A DNA stretch of 64,000 bases from Chrysomallon squamiferum. Taxonomy: Eukaryota > Mollusca > Gastropoda > Neomphalida > Peltospiridae. Positions 1 through 14,300 of this stretch are shown piece by piece (positions within the stretch are counted from its first letter, which is position 1; every line of letters starts with the position of its first letter). Position numbers and translations under genes: made by a program. The notes beneath the pieces are model-generated. The model saw only the letters and a program-made list of their open reading frames with translations, ran no database searches and was not told the origin of the DNA. The stretch spans positions 14,154,373 to 14,218,372 of the forward strand of contig CM022670.1 of assembly GCA_012295275.1 (NCBI GenBank), read 5' to 3'.

Positions 1-4
1 ACTA

Positions 5-37
<33 letters not shown>

Positions 38-1491
38 GATTATTATTATTATTATTGTGTTTTGGATAAAAAAAACAATTCAAAATGACTTCAAGTTAAA
101 GCCAGTAAAATCTGTAAGAATATATTATAGATAATGCATACAGATGTCTGTAGAAACTAAAGAGTCCCATAAAAACAGCTATAATGTGATGTGATGTACA
201 TTCAGAGTAGACTGCATCCATTTTATATAAAAACTACTTCATGTTTCAAGTTATCTATAAAATTAATCTGTGAAAACTGCTTTTGTCATATGATGACTGC
301 TGAGTCATTATTGTATCAGCATTACAAACACTATAATACTCAGAAGGGGATTTAGATTTCTCAACAGGTATTTGACTAGATAATCTCTGATTATCTGCCT
401 GTGATATTGCTATGGTTTGTCTACATTTGTACGCAGCAAATAAACAGTTTTTGCTCGTTTCATTTTATGATCAGGTGACATTATATTTATAAATATGTCA
501 CTTTTGTCATAATACATATGAAAAAATCTCAGTGATTAAATTATTAGCTATAATGCTTTAATTTTTTAGCTTGACAACTGCATCATGTATTATTAAATTA
601 AAAAATAATGACTATTTGACAAGCCTATTAGTAGTGTACTGACTTGTACATTGATTACTGTTCTTGAAAACTTTTTAAATATGAATACAGCTAATGAATA
701 ATATTTATAACAGTGTGAAAAGTTAGCTGATAAATTTTAAATTATTTTATAATGAATGTACATGTTTTTGTGGACTTGTTACAGCATATACAATAAGTGT
801 GTTTCTTCATTTTTTTCACTTTTTCTTTTTTTTCCCTTTTCTTTGTCAGTTTTGGTTTCTTTTTTCTTTCAGTCTTCTGGTTTCTCTCTATAATTCTTTA
901 TATATCTTAAATGAATAGGTGCTGCTATAAAACTAGAATTTTTTGTTCTGATGACTTTTTATTTTCCTGCAGTTTTTTAAACAGTAGTCCTAAATTTAAT
1001 ATAAATGTTTACCTATAATGTGCTTGAAATGTCAGTTTTAAAACTGGTAACAAGGTGCATTAACAAGTTTGAATGAATAGCAAGAAATATGTTAGTTGTA
1101 TATTGGTCCATTATTACAGTTCAGTGGTCTTTGTTATGCAATCCGAATATCCAGTTGACTAGAACCTTTAGTTTAAAAATTACACCTGAACATTTTTATT
1201 TACATATTCTGCAAACAAGATGGCCTATTCCAAAGTTTTAAATTATTTCTGTGCGAACATATTGTGCTTTATTAAAACAGCATTTTGCAGAGTATGCCTG
1301 TCTTAAGTACACAGTATTAGCATGCTTGTCATGCCCAGATCATAATGCTGTCTACCCTTTGATAAAACAATATTAGTTTATTAAAAAGGAATCCAGAACT
1401 TCCCTAGTTAGAGTATTAGCTGTATCAGGATGTGATCCTCAGTTCTACTGACCCATAATCTGATAACTTAGCCATTGCACATAAATTATGT

Positions 1492-1526
<35 letters not shown>

Positions 1527-4500
1527 AAAAAAACAAAAAAGATAAAAAAAACATTGCTTGATTTCAAGACCCTTGCCATCCCAGACATATAGTAACTATT
1601 ATTTATACATATGTGTTACGTGATTACACAGATATTTTCACATTCCTGCTGTCTTACATTTATGTTGAACTTATGGGCAGGTTTACATTACATACCACAG
1701 GACCTGAGTATTGTATGGATGTAATCTTTATAACTGCTTAGCCAGCTTTCCTGTGAGGAAAACCTGTGTATACACTTGGCTGCCTCCCTTTGTTATTGCC
1801 TAAAGAAAAATATGGACAGAATATGGCTGATGACAACTCAGCATATTTTATTAGAGTATAATTTAAAGACACTTCATTATATTTTGTATTATTAGCCAAA
1901 TTAGGTATAGTTTCCATGATTTTGTCATCATAATACAAACAAAGAAATCTGTATGTCACCCCATGAGCTATTCTTACAAATTAACAGTAAGGGATCATTA
2001 TATATACTTTACTATTTACTATGTGTAGAACCAAAAAAAAATTAAAAACATTACTAGATAGTATTATAGTGTTATTTTGTAATAAACACTTTTGAAAAAC
2101 AAAAATTGGTCCTATAACTTATTGCTCTTTACATAAATATACAGCTAAATGTTTATAATTGTAGTCCTTTGTACATCTGTAATGCAGTTTTCTTACCTAT
2201 GTAAAATATGTCAGGTGTGTCAGACACTCTGCTTAGGTATACAGCAGACTAACAACATACACAATAATGTTGCTGCAATATATATATTGAGATCTTTTTT
2301 TTTTCTAATGGTTGGTTTCAGATTTCATCGATCTTAGAGAGTATTGTGATTTTGCAATGTTATAGTTTTAAAGACAGTGGTGAAAAAGGAAGATAAAAAA
2401 GAAAATTTTCAATAATACTTCAGCCTCAACGAACAATAATTATTAGGTATTTTCAGAATACACATTAGACAACCCCCCCAAAATAAAAAATCCACTGGAA
2501 AAAAAGAACAATAAACAATTCAAAAATAAGATATATTATTAGTGTTTTCTAATTAATAACAAATAGGCCCAAATTTATTTCAAAAAAATAATTAGTTATT
2601 TATTGCTTGGCAATACATACCTCCAAGCAAATTTCTATAATGACGTAATACTAGTATTTCATAAGAGGCCATATTCAGATAAATTTATACTCTCAAATCT
2701 ACTCAGAATAATCATCTGCTAATTGGAAGATTGATTAATTGATTTCTGTGAGCAAAATGATAGTCGTTATCAAATCTAGAGAATGTAAGTGAATGCTTCA
2801 GCTGTGTGTATCAAGACCGTATGTTGTGTGTCATAATGATGAAGACTTTGCAAAATCTGTATGTATCACTGTCACAGCATGTCATAAGCACAGAATACGG
2901 AAAGGCAGTGTTGTTCAAGCAGTGTTTGTCTTTGAGATAACACTCAGGGACTGTTAAATTATCAAAATGAACTCAAAGCATGCAGGGACAGCATTATTAG
3001 TGTAGGAAAAAATAATCAGTCTCTGGAGATGTGGATGACAATGATTATGATGTTGTTGTAACAGAAGACTCTAATTCTCGAAGCTTGTTGGACAGACAGG
3101 ACACACAGTAGTCAGTGAACTGTTGATTCACCTGCCAGTGTTTTCTTTCTGTCTGAACTGAATTGTTAAGGTGGTAGTGTTGTTTTCTACCTTGATCAGA
3201 TTGTTGACAGTGTTTTTCTTACCTTGAAATTCACATGTTTGAAGAAAAAAAATCAGGGTAGTTTTCGGATTGATACCTTAGTTTTGTTTGTGTATAAACT
3301 TGTTTGTGACATTCTTTTTTGTTTCTTGGAAATATAGTAGGATTGGAATATTGGAGTAGTTTGGATTGAGCATTGGAGTTTTGTTTGTAATTTATTTATA
3401 TCAGTTATTTCTTTTTCTCTTTTTGACCTGTGAATGTTTTCATCTGAAAGCAGATGCATGAACTTAAGTTTTCTGTTCTCATAATACCTGTATGTCATGC
3501 ATCAGTTGTTTTGTTTATGTTTGGGTTCTGACAGTCTAACTGTACACTTAGAGTGGAATGTATTAAGTTTCAGAAACCTTTTTCAGTTAGTTATCTATTG
3601 TTGATAACATAATTTGTGATAATTTCTGCAGAAGAAATTCAATGTTGAATAAATTTGAAAGCAAGATTTTTTCTGGCATTAAACAGAACATTCTCTATAT
3701 AGATGTGTTTATGTTCACTGGATTTCAAAAGCTGTGTTTTGTCCATTTTATATCATAATTGTGTGATAACTGAATATATGGAAAATACACTGATAATCCA
3801 TTTACTAAAATGTCCTCTGTAACATTTTTAACCCTTTGTTTTTGCAGGATTTATTGTTTTGCTAATGTTCCCTAGGCTAATTCTGTTATTTTTCAGAGAT
3901 ATGAAACAATGCAAACTTTGTTGGTTTTTATGTTAATTTTAAAATAGCTGTAACATTCTTACTAAGAAAAATTGTGTTATTTTTTTTTTTTTTATGACTT
4001 TTGGTATGTTAATTTTAACTTGAAAAAGACTTTGACATTGTCTCATTTATGGTCAGTTTTTGTTTCATTAACTTTGTTTCTTTTTCAAGGAGACATTGTT
4101 TGCCTATTAATTAACATTAAAAAAAAAAATTGTGACAACACATAACGTACATATACAGTACTTTGAATTTTGACTTGATCACATTCTCTGAACACTGTAG
4201 ACTTCAGACTTTAGCAACTTTGTCCATGTTGTTTTATTTTTAACACTAAATATATTAGGATTTAACATTGTCAAAAGTTTATTTTTAACACCATCAGGGC
4301 ATTCTCCTTGTCACGTTAACATCTTCTTTTGGAAGTTGTTTATTCTGTTTTGGGATATTTATGTCCACAAACAAACAGAAGTTTTAAGAAAGAAATCAGT
4401 AACTTGGAATTCCAGAGTTGAGACCTAACACATGCCATTATAAAAATACTCCCCCCCAAAAAAACAACAACAATACAAACAGATAAATGACCTCTGTGTC

Positions 4501-7500
4501 AGGCTTATAATATCTGGTTTATTATGTTCATGATAATCCTGCACAGTTGTTTTAGGAGTTTCTTACCAGTGTTGTTATCTCCAGTGACTGATCACAGAAG
4601 TCAGAATAGTTATAAATAGATTCTTCCACCAGACTGCTGTTGTGACTATTATTATAAACCAGGGTGAAAGCAGTTACAAAAATTGAACCTATCACAATGG
4701 AGGTAAACACCTGTTGGTTCATTCATTCAGTGTTTATTTATTATTGTCAATTTTTCTGAACTTTTTTTCTTTCACAGGAATTAGATTACTGGACAGATTT
4801 ATTGCTTTTTCCCAGCCATTATTAAAGGATTTTGTCCATCAAAGCATTTTATGAGAACTGACCAGTTGACACTGCAGTGCTATAGTCATGTTTGCTCTGT
4901 TTAGTATTTAAAATGTGAAGACAAAAATATCAAGGTGTATTATTCAGAGTGCAGTTGACACAATATTGTTATTTCATATCTAATTAGTTTTGTTGTGGGA
5001 GTTGTTTTAGCATTTTCTTGTTCTCATTTTTTCCACACATTAACTGTAGGTATGTTTTTTGTTTTTGTTCTGTTTTGTTAGTGAATATCTCTGTAACTAG
5101 TTTGAGTTTCAAAAGTGGAAGAACTTTGTTATCTGTTTCAAACTGACAGAAAAGTACATTTATCTTTGATACACTGAAACCAAAAACATTAAAAGAAGAT
5201 TGTTCACTAAAAAGAAAAGACCGCAATAAAAAGAGACTGAACCAAAATCGCTAACTGAAATATGAATGTGCCAACAGCCTGTACCCTGATAGGAAGATTT
5301 CATTAAAAGGAGACTACACTGAAAACACTGTAAACAAAAAGTCTTTATGTTCTAAAAGACTGCAATACATAAGGACTATGATTATATACATTTCTATAGG
5401 TAATTACTGTATTGTGCTCTAAATTAAGACTTCATTAAAAGAACTTGTTAATCAAGATAAGAAAACGAGTAAAATAAGATTTTAGATTAAGTGAAGATTG
5501 TGCCTGAAATGACAATTGCACCATTATATTAAAAGAAAATTATGCAACAAAACTAGGAGTGATATCAAAAAAGAAATCCTGTGATGAATTAGGTGTACTC
5601 TCAGTGTACAGACTGGTGAAACATCAAAGAAGAAGACATTTTAAATAATACACAATTTACTGTCAGAAGAAACAAAATGAATTCATATTCTGGATATACA
5701 TACAACAAACTGCCGGTAAAGTTATTTAGTGATTGTAAATTTATTATATTTTGTTAATAATAATGTTATTATATTATAGTAAAATATTAATTATCTTTAT
5801 AGACATTTGCATTTTTGGAATTGGTATTATTTAATGAGTTTTGAAATATTATTATTATTATTATTATTGCATACATGTTTATCTTATTTAATGGTAATGT
5901 TATAAATTGATTTTAAACTTTATATTATTTAGTTAATGTAATATATTAATACACTGGTATTAATGTTAAGTATTTAAAAAAAAAAAATGTATTTACTTAT
6001 TTAAGTTATGATTCATTATTAAAATGACACTTGAATAATATTTAAAATAAAATATATTTACATAGTGATGAAGGTAATGTGGTACAAACTGTGTGTTATG
6101 TCATTACCGAGGTATTTGCAAATAATTTGATATATATATATATATATTCTTTTTTTTAAATACTTATTTTATTTTTGATGATTTTAATTTGTTTCACATA
6201 TGCTTTTTATTTCATTTTCAAATAAAATGTTTGTTAATCAGTATTGTTTTCTATCTTTTTTGACTTGTAATTTATATTAATGAAATGTGCTATGTCAGCA
6301 AATTAATTACTTTTTTATTATCTTGCTCATTTTACCAACAGTTTTTTTTAGATAATAATTGTATTAGTATGAATATTAGTAAAGTTATTTTTACTGCAAA
6401 TGGAGTATTAGTGCTACAGTTACCATCACTATAACCCTGCTGATGATAATAACAATTATAGTCATGACAGTAGCAACAGAAATAATTATAGTATTAAGAC
6501 CATCAATAGTGTTTGAATGCTGCTGTTGTTTCTCATAACAGCAACCACAGTAATGATAATAACATAGCATTAGCAGTAGCAAAAATAATAATAGAAAACA
6601 AAGAGTTCCACTCATTAATACTATTTCTGTACAGAAAATAAATAATTCTGCTGTAAATTACATTTATTAAATGTCATTGAGGTTTGTATAAGACAACAGG
6701 TGGTTATTAACATGTTGTTAAATCAAAGTATGTAGAAATCATATTTCCCTTTAAGAAAAATCTATTAGACATGATACATCTGTACAAATAAAGTAGGCGT
6801 GTGGGAAGATGTTTTAGTACCTAGTAATAATATGTGTGACTTTCCCATAATACACTAATAATATCAGTAGCAATAGTAGATGTACATAATAATATCAGTA
6901 GCAATAGTAGATGTAGTCATAGTAGTAGTAATAGTAGTAGTAGTACTTGTAACAATAATAATGTAATAATAATAATAATAACAACAACAACAACAATAAT
7001 AATACATAGTAAAAGTCAATTATTATTATTATTATTACTGTTATAAATATAATAAATAAATAAATAACAAAGACTGCAACAGCAGAGATACATTCTTGGT
7101 ATAGTTCTGATTTATTGCTAGTAGTTATATTGTATTAGTAGGAATTTGTATCAATATAGTCTTGGTATCATTCTGATTTATTGCCAGTAGTCATAGTTGA
7201 AGTTGTAGTAGTAGGAAATGAATGTTAATGATGATAGTAGTATTGCCTATAGTTGTAGTAGTAGTGGGCAGCAGCAGCAGCAGCAGCTCCTGTATTATTA
7301 TTATTATAAAAAGTGTAGTTGTGGTATTTGTAGTAGCAGTAACAGTAATTTGCTGAAAATATAAATCCATACCAAAATTTAGAACTGACATTAAGTACTG
7401 TTTATGGTAAAAATAAACATTGTCATAATTTTTTTTTTTTTTACTTTAAGAAGGTTATTTAGACATTTAGAATGGAATGGCAGAAATCTGATTACAAAAA

Positions 7501-8317
7501 TATTTTTTTTAACAAACATTTATGAAACAGTCAGACAAAAATGTTGAATTAGGTCAGACATACAGACTTAGTTAAACAGAGCTAGCCAACATATTAATGC
7601 AAATTTTTTTTTTTTTTTATTCCAAAAAGAATTTGATAGAAAATAATTAAATTTGATATAAATAAGAAGACAGAAATATTTAAAAAAATGTGGAATGTTA
7701 TTAAATTTAAATAAAACTTATTATGACTTGTATATTATAAGAAAGTATTTATATTTATAAAGGTCAAAGGGCATGTAAAATACTGTGGTTTTTAATGGAA
7801 CCACAGACAGAAGAAACCCAGTGTGTACATGGTATGCATTATATGTCAGTGGTTAAACTTGAGTTTGTCTGGTTTGCCCATCTGATAATCCCACCACCTG
7901 AGGGTGCAATAAAATTTGTTGTTACTTCAGCATGACATAATTTATCCTTTCATAAAGATTGTTTAGCTGATTATTCTACAGTGCAGATCAGTCAGTACAA
8001 TCACACAGTATTTACTTGTTGTGTTTGGAAGACACTGGTCTTGTAATGGACTTTTTAAGAAGAGTGTTCACAAAACTGAGGTTTTCTAATGAAGAGTCAG
8101 AAACATTATTATTAGAGGTAGAAAGATTTGTAATTTTATTTATTTTCAGAAATATTCTATTATTTGTAATGTAAGTTTTATATTTTAGATGTTGAGGGTT
8201 CTGTTTTAATAATTTATTATTTACATGTGTGGTGGATGTACAGTTGATATAGATATAAATACATGAAATGATATTTCATTGTATATGCCTACTTATTTTT
8301 TATCTTTTAAATTGCAG
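1..8317. other. Non-coding left flank, probably upstream intron of ATP7 copy A
   Basis: No coding exon is recognisable here on either strand; the open frames are short and low-complexity. Copy A must have coding sequence upstream, because its first visible exon starts at phase 0 in the middle of an HMA domain. I looked for the missing exon (a GMxxxSC-type HMA start followed by a donor) and did not find it. CpG dinucleotides are as sparse as in the introns of A and B, which fits an intron of a transcribed gene. Contents are a (TTA)n run at 1-56, poly-A at about 1,496-1,524, an (AT)n run near 6,131-6,147, a duplicated 36-bp segment near 6,846-6,915, an imperfect 65-70 bp duplication near 7,090-7,195, and GTA/AAT-type trinucleotide tracts at 6,900-7,060. 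Confidence 0.6.
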
Positions 8318-9440
8318 GTTCTGCTGGAAGAGAAAGAGGCCCTTATCAACTACAGACCCACAGAAACAAATCCAGGACTTTTGGTTGATAAAATTGGAGA
8401 CATGGGCTATGATGTCAAAGTTAAAGAAATTCAGACTCGGAACCCTGAGTATGATGTTGATGCACCTGTGAAAGACACACTTATTGACATTGATGGCATG
8501 ACATGTATGTCATGTGTCAGAACAATAGAAGGAATGATATCCAAACTGGATGGAATTCAGAAAATCACAGTTTCACTGGAAAACAAATCTGCAGCAGTGT
8601 CGTATGATCCTTCCAAGTTGTCTCCAAACAAAATTGCCAGTGAGATTGATGACATAGGATTTGATGCTAAGGTTCACAACTCACATCCAATGCATGACAC
8701 TGTAATAATACATGTTGAAGGAATGACGTGTCAGTCATGTGTCAAAACTATTGAAGCTAACCTGTCATCAAAAGATGGGGTTAAAGAAGTCAAAGTCTCT
8801 CTTTCAGAAAAAGAAGCCTTTGTTGTTTATGATCCAAAGAAAACCAATCCTGAGGTTCTGCGTTCAGACATTGATGACATGGGATTCACAGGATCATTGT
8901 CATCAGGTGCATCCAGTGATGACGAATTCGAGGATATCGTGTGGAGAAGACGAAGCGAAATGGATCTTGACAAATCATCCAAAGAATCTGAATGTGTCAT
9001 TGACATTGATGGGATGACCTGTGGATCATGTGTGAAAAATATTGAAAATAATATATCATTCCGAAAGGGTATTCAAGGAATAATTGTGTCTTTAGAGAAC
9101 AAAAATGGTGTCATCCGTTATGATAATACATTGACGCATCCCAAAACAATAGCTGGAATGATCGATGACATGGGATTTGAAGCCAAAGTTGTCAGTGATC
9201 AGGTTGTCCCAGTAACAAGAAAAGCACGACTCTCACATGTAATCATACAGATACGAGGAATGACTTGTCAGTCTTGTGTGAAAACGATAGAGGATAAAAT
9301 CGGTGATCATCGAGGAGTGAAGAAAATAAAAGTTTCGTTGTTGGATGAAATTGCAGAGGTGACATATTATTATGATAAAGTGGGACCAAAAATGTTGTGT
9401 GAAGCAATCTGCGAAATGGGATTTGAGGCCTCTCTGCCAG
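8318..9440 (+). CDS. ATP7: Copy A exon e4: end of HMA1, HMA2-HMA5
   Basis: The acceptor AG is at 8,316-8,317 and the donor is CCAG|GTGATT at 9,441; the exon starts in phase 0 and ends in phase 1. The translation opens with the second half of an HMA domain ([16 protein letters not shown]), so an upstream exon is required. Four full HMA modules follow with intact CxxC: GMTCMSC (Cys codons 8,504 and 8,513), GMTCQSC (8,729 and 8,738), GMTCGSC (9,020 and 9,029) and GMTCQSC (9,266 and 9,275). An acidic linker ([10 protein letters not shown]) separates HMA3 and HMA4. The upstream ATG at 8,279 belongs to the intron and is not a start. Confidence 0.95.
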
Positions 9441-11296
9441 GTGATTGACATTTAAATATCTTTGGTTGATAAATAAATAAATAAATAAATAAATAAAAAA
9501 ACTAAAAGAAAAAACAAGTAAGCATGAAAGAAAGAAGAAAAAAGAAAAAAGAAATTACGATATGCATTTGAGATTAGAATGTGTGTATATGTGTGTGTGT
9601 CTGTGTGTGTGAGTGTGTGTATGTGTGTGGTAATAACAAAATGAAATAAAATTAATATGAAATAATAATACAATACAGTGGTAATCAGTTACAAAAATTA
9701 TCAGGAGCCCTGAAAATTATTATTATTAGTCTTTTTTCATTTTTATGTCTGAATGTATGCATGCTTGAAAAAGACATACTGAACAAAATTTTTATTAATA
9801 ATAAGTTTTTTGAAAAAAAATAAACCACAACAAAAACAAACTACAAAACAATTCTGAAGAAAAATGAAAATGACTGAAAAAATTTAATTAAAGATAATGT
9901 TGCCCTTTAACAAACAAGTATGTAACACTGTTAAGAAAGGTCTTGATACGTAGAATTAATTTTGTGTTTCTTCTTTTTCATAAGTTTTTGTTTTTCTTCA
10001 CAGTTGGTAACAAATATTTGGAACCAAAGATTAAATTTTTGAATGGTGTAACACCGTCAGCCTCACAGACATCAGTGAAATTCCAAAGCGACTGTGAAAT
10101 TGAAGTTGAAGAGTTTGAGAAATGTTACCTCAAGGTCACTGGAATGACCTGTGCTTCCTGTGTTGCTACGATAGAGAAAAACATTGGAAAAATAGAAGGT
10201 AAATATAATTTACTTATATGTACTGAACAGTTAATTACTCACAGATTGATAACTGAATAAGTATTGTGTTGGTTGGGAAAAGTTCTTATCTCAAGGTTAC
10301 TAGAATGACCGTGCTTCCTGATTGAGAAATATAGAAGGTACTTATAGTTAATTATACAGAGACTGATATTTGAATAAATATTGTGTTGGATGAGAATGGT
10401 TCTTATCTCCAGGTCATGGTCTGAATTCAGGCTATTATAGAAAAATGTATTAGAAAAGCAGAAGGTAAAACTAATAACATAGTTTATAGGTAAAGTTATT
10501 AAATAAAGGAAAGGATATTGTAGGATAGCAATTATTAATGATAGTTTGTTATTGCACTGAAATGATGTTGTAAGCAGATGGAATGATTCATGAATACAGA
10601 CATAGATTTATTATCATTCCATATATAGTTTGCTTGTGATCTGTGTTTATATAATTAAATAGCAATGATAGTTAAAAAAACAATCCCCATAAATACATGT
10701 TACAGAAAATCAAAGAATAATAATGATAATAATAAAAAATAAAATAAAAAATAAAGAATAAAACATCCAAACAAAACCACCAAACAAAACCAACCAACAA
10801 AACAACAAAAATCTCAAACAAAATACAAAGAATTATCTGGGTGTACATGTATATATGTTTGTGTTTATGTATGTGAACACCAAAAATAAGATTCATATTG
10901 GGTCTTTTTTCTAAAAATATTCATGACCTATTGACACTTACTTATAAATACTTCTGATTTGAGCATATGATAATAAAGTCTTCCAAAAAGCAATGTAATT
11001 TTACTGGGTGTGTGTATAATATTGTTTTTAGCATGTACAGGTATTATGTTCACTTGTTTATATTTTAACAATATTGAACAAAGCAAATTTAGGGATTGTG
11101 GAATATATATTTACATCATTTTGCTGTCACAGACATCATCATAATGACATGAAATTTACAACTATTAATTAATAAATGTTTGTCATAAAATAATCTTGCT
11201 TTTCATGTCAAATGATTAATTTCTTAAGGATTAGTGGTGTTACATACATAAAAATATTTCAGGACCAGTGGCCATGTAATTAGTAAAAAATATATT

Positions 11297-11327
<31 letters not shown>

Positions 11328-14300
11328 TTATTATTATTATTTTTTTTGTTTCAGGTATACAGACAGTTTTAGTAGCTTTAATGGCACAGAAGGCTGAAGT
11401 GAAGTATGACCCAGCATACATCCTTCCATCTCAGATAGCAAGTGCGATTAACGAACTTGGTTTCAGAGCTTCTGTTCTAGAGGTAGATGGTGCTGGGGAA
11501 GGAACTGTGGAACTCACTGTAAGTTTTTAAAAAAATTTAAGAAAGAAAGAAAAAAGAATAAAATAAAAAATAAAATAAACAAAAATAAACAAAAATAAAT
11601 AAATAAATATAAAAATGAAAAATAAAATAATAATAAATAAGACAATTTTTAAAAAGAAAAACATTAAAAAAAAACATACGTATAGCCTGTGAATATGGAA
11701 TATTTGTTTACATTGTTTTCAGGAATAGTTTTTTTTTTTGCAAGTACATGTAGCACATTAAAAGCTAGAAAATTATTACTTAATAAATTTTAATCCATTA
11801 AATATAATAATAATTTCCATGTTAATAATTCATGTCCATTAAATAAATATTGTTATTTCACAGATTAAGAAGATTTCATGATCTTTGACTTGTTTTTTTA
11901 TTATAAATATGTATGGACAGTTTTTTTTCTACGTACATAGACTAACAAACATACATATATCTATCTACACACACACATATATAGACACATACACACAAAC
12001 ACAGATACACGCTAATACACTTTATTTGCTAAACATTCTCTACAGCACACAAATAACTACATCAAAAATGTATTATTAATTTTTTTTATCATTAAACGAT
12101 AATAAGCTTGTTTAATAAATTGTGTTTTGAGAGGGAAAAAAGTAAATTGAAAATATTATCTTGCGCTTCCATGAAACAGATTGTAAACTGTATTTTATTT
12201 GAAGTCAGCAAAACCTTTAAATTTTGTTTTTAAATTAATATTTTTTTGTATTTATTTGTGTGCACTACAGAATGTTATCAAATAGTGCATTAGCATGTGT
12301 GTGTGTGTGTGTGTGTTATATATATTATTGTATATGTATGTATATGGCACATCTCTCTATTTTTGTGTGAATTTGTGTATATGTCATTCTGAATATGTAA
12401 ACATACATATACATCTAGGTGTGTCCAGAAATGAATACTAATGTCTCTTTCTATTCATATTTTTATTTAATAATTTTCTCATTAAGATTACTGGTATGAC
12501 CTGCTCTTCCTGTGTTCACCTCATTGAATCTACACTGAAAAAGAAACCAGGAATAATAGCTGCTTCAATAGCACTGTCCACATCCAAAGGGAAATTTACT
12601 TACAAAACAGATACCACTGGGCCCAGAGATATCATTGAAATCATAAAGGTAAAATAAATCATCTTTAAAATTCAAAATATTAAGATTCAAGTAAATGATT
12701 GTTCAATTTGTAAAGCAATATTATTTATCATTAAAATAGGCATTAAATATTTAGAGATATTTTTTGGACAATGATGAAAAATAAAATGAAAAAAAAGAAT
12801 AATAAATAAAAAAAATAAACATAAAATTGAAGAAAAAAAAAATCTGTTTTAAATTTTTGCAGTAGTATTAAGTTTTAATCCAGTGGAAATTAATTTATGA
12901 CATATTCTGACCAATTATCAATATGATAAGAAAAAAAAAGAAAAGAAAAAAGAATTTTACACATATAGTGATAAACATGACCATTGATTTAACATTTAGT
13001 CCCCCTAAAAAAGATTCCAACAACAAACCCCCCTAAAAAAAAATCTGAGATCAGTTTGTTTCTTTAACGCAATCTGTTGCAAGTGGTTATTTTTATTGTT
13101 CCTAAATTTATATATAATGTTTGCACGAAAGACAGTAAATTATTCATGTTTTTTACATTTTTGTATTTTAATGTTGATATAATTGACCAGTGCTAACTTC
13201 AGTCTCTTGCATTTCATATATTAAATACATACATTTTCTGTTTTATTGTTTTAATATTCTTGTCTACCATTATCAGCATCCTAATTTTTCTGATTTTTCT
13301 TTTTCTTAATAACAGTCTCTAGGCTTTGAGGCTCATTTAGTCACAGATGATGATGACATTGCCAGATATGATCACAGAGATGAAATAAGAAGGTTTGTAT
13401 TTTCAGTTTTTCATGTTCTGTTGAATTCTTAGCTGTTACCAAAATGTGACATAACTATAACTGAATCAGGAGTTAGTTAGACCCAGAAAACCAGGAACTG
13501 GCAAACCACAAACTAGCCACTGATTACTAATTCTTGTGATAAGGATCAATCAAATGGACCCAAATTTTGGCCTTAATGTTAGATGCAAGATGTTTGATGC
13601 TGGACTATAAGTAACATGGTAGATTAGTCTTAAATTTAACATGTTTCATAAATTAGAACATAATTGATTCAGGTGTAGGACTTCCTCATAGTAGTTCCAA
13701 AAACTGATTAGATAATAGATTCAATGAATTAAAAATAATCGATATTTCTGTATATATATATATATAGTGTGTGTGTGTGTGTGTTTGTGTGTGTGTACAC
13801 ATGTGTAATGGATATATATACTAGATCTAGTATTTAAGATGTAGTGATAGATTCAAGGATTATTTTTGTATTATTATTTTTAATGTGTTCTGTTGTAAAA
13901 CAGTTTTAAATTACAACATATTAAAAAAAAATTTGTGACTATTTTTTTAATTCTTTTTTTTAGATGGCGAAACTCATTCTTGCTGTCCTTGGTGTTTGGT
14001 TTGCCAGCAATGATAGTGATGGTGTACTTCATGTTTCACAAACCCTCAGACAATCATCATGTTTTGCTAAATGACACAGAGAACATCTCTACAACAATCA
14101 AACCTAAAATGAAAATACCCGGACATTATCAGATCATGGTCATACCAGGACTCTCTGTGGAAAATCTTCTCCTTTTTCTGCTGTCAACTCCTGTTCAGGT
14201 GTGTGAATATTTAAATAAATAAATAAATAAATAAAACAAAATTGAAGAAGTTGTTAGAAATTGACATACCAGTTATGTGCTTCCATTTACTAACTGAATA

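Noticed and set aside
8279-8317. ATG at 8,279 as the start of copy A
   Set aside because: It lies before the acceptor at 8,316-8,317, and the following residues begin in mid-HMA domain, so it is intronic.
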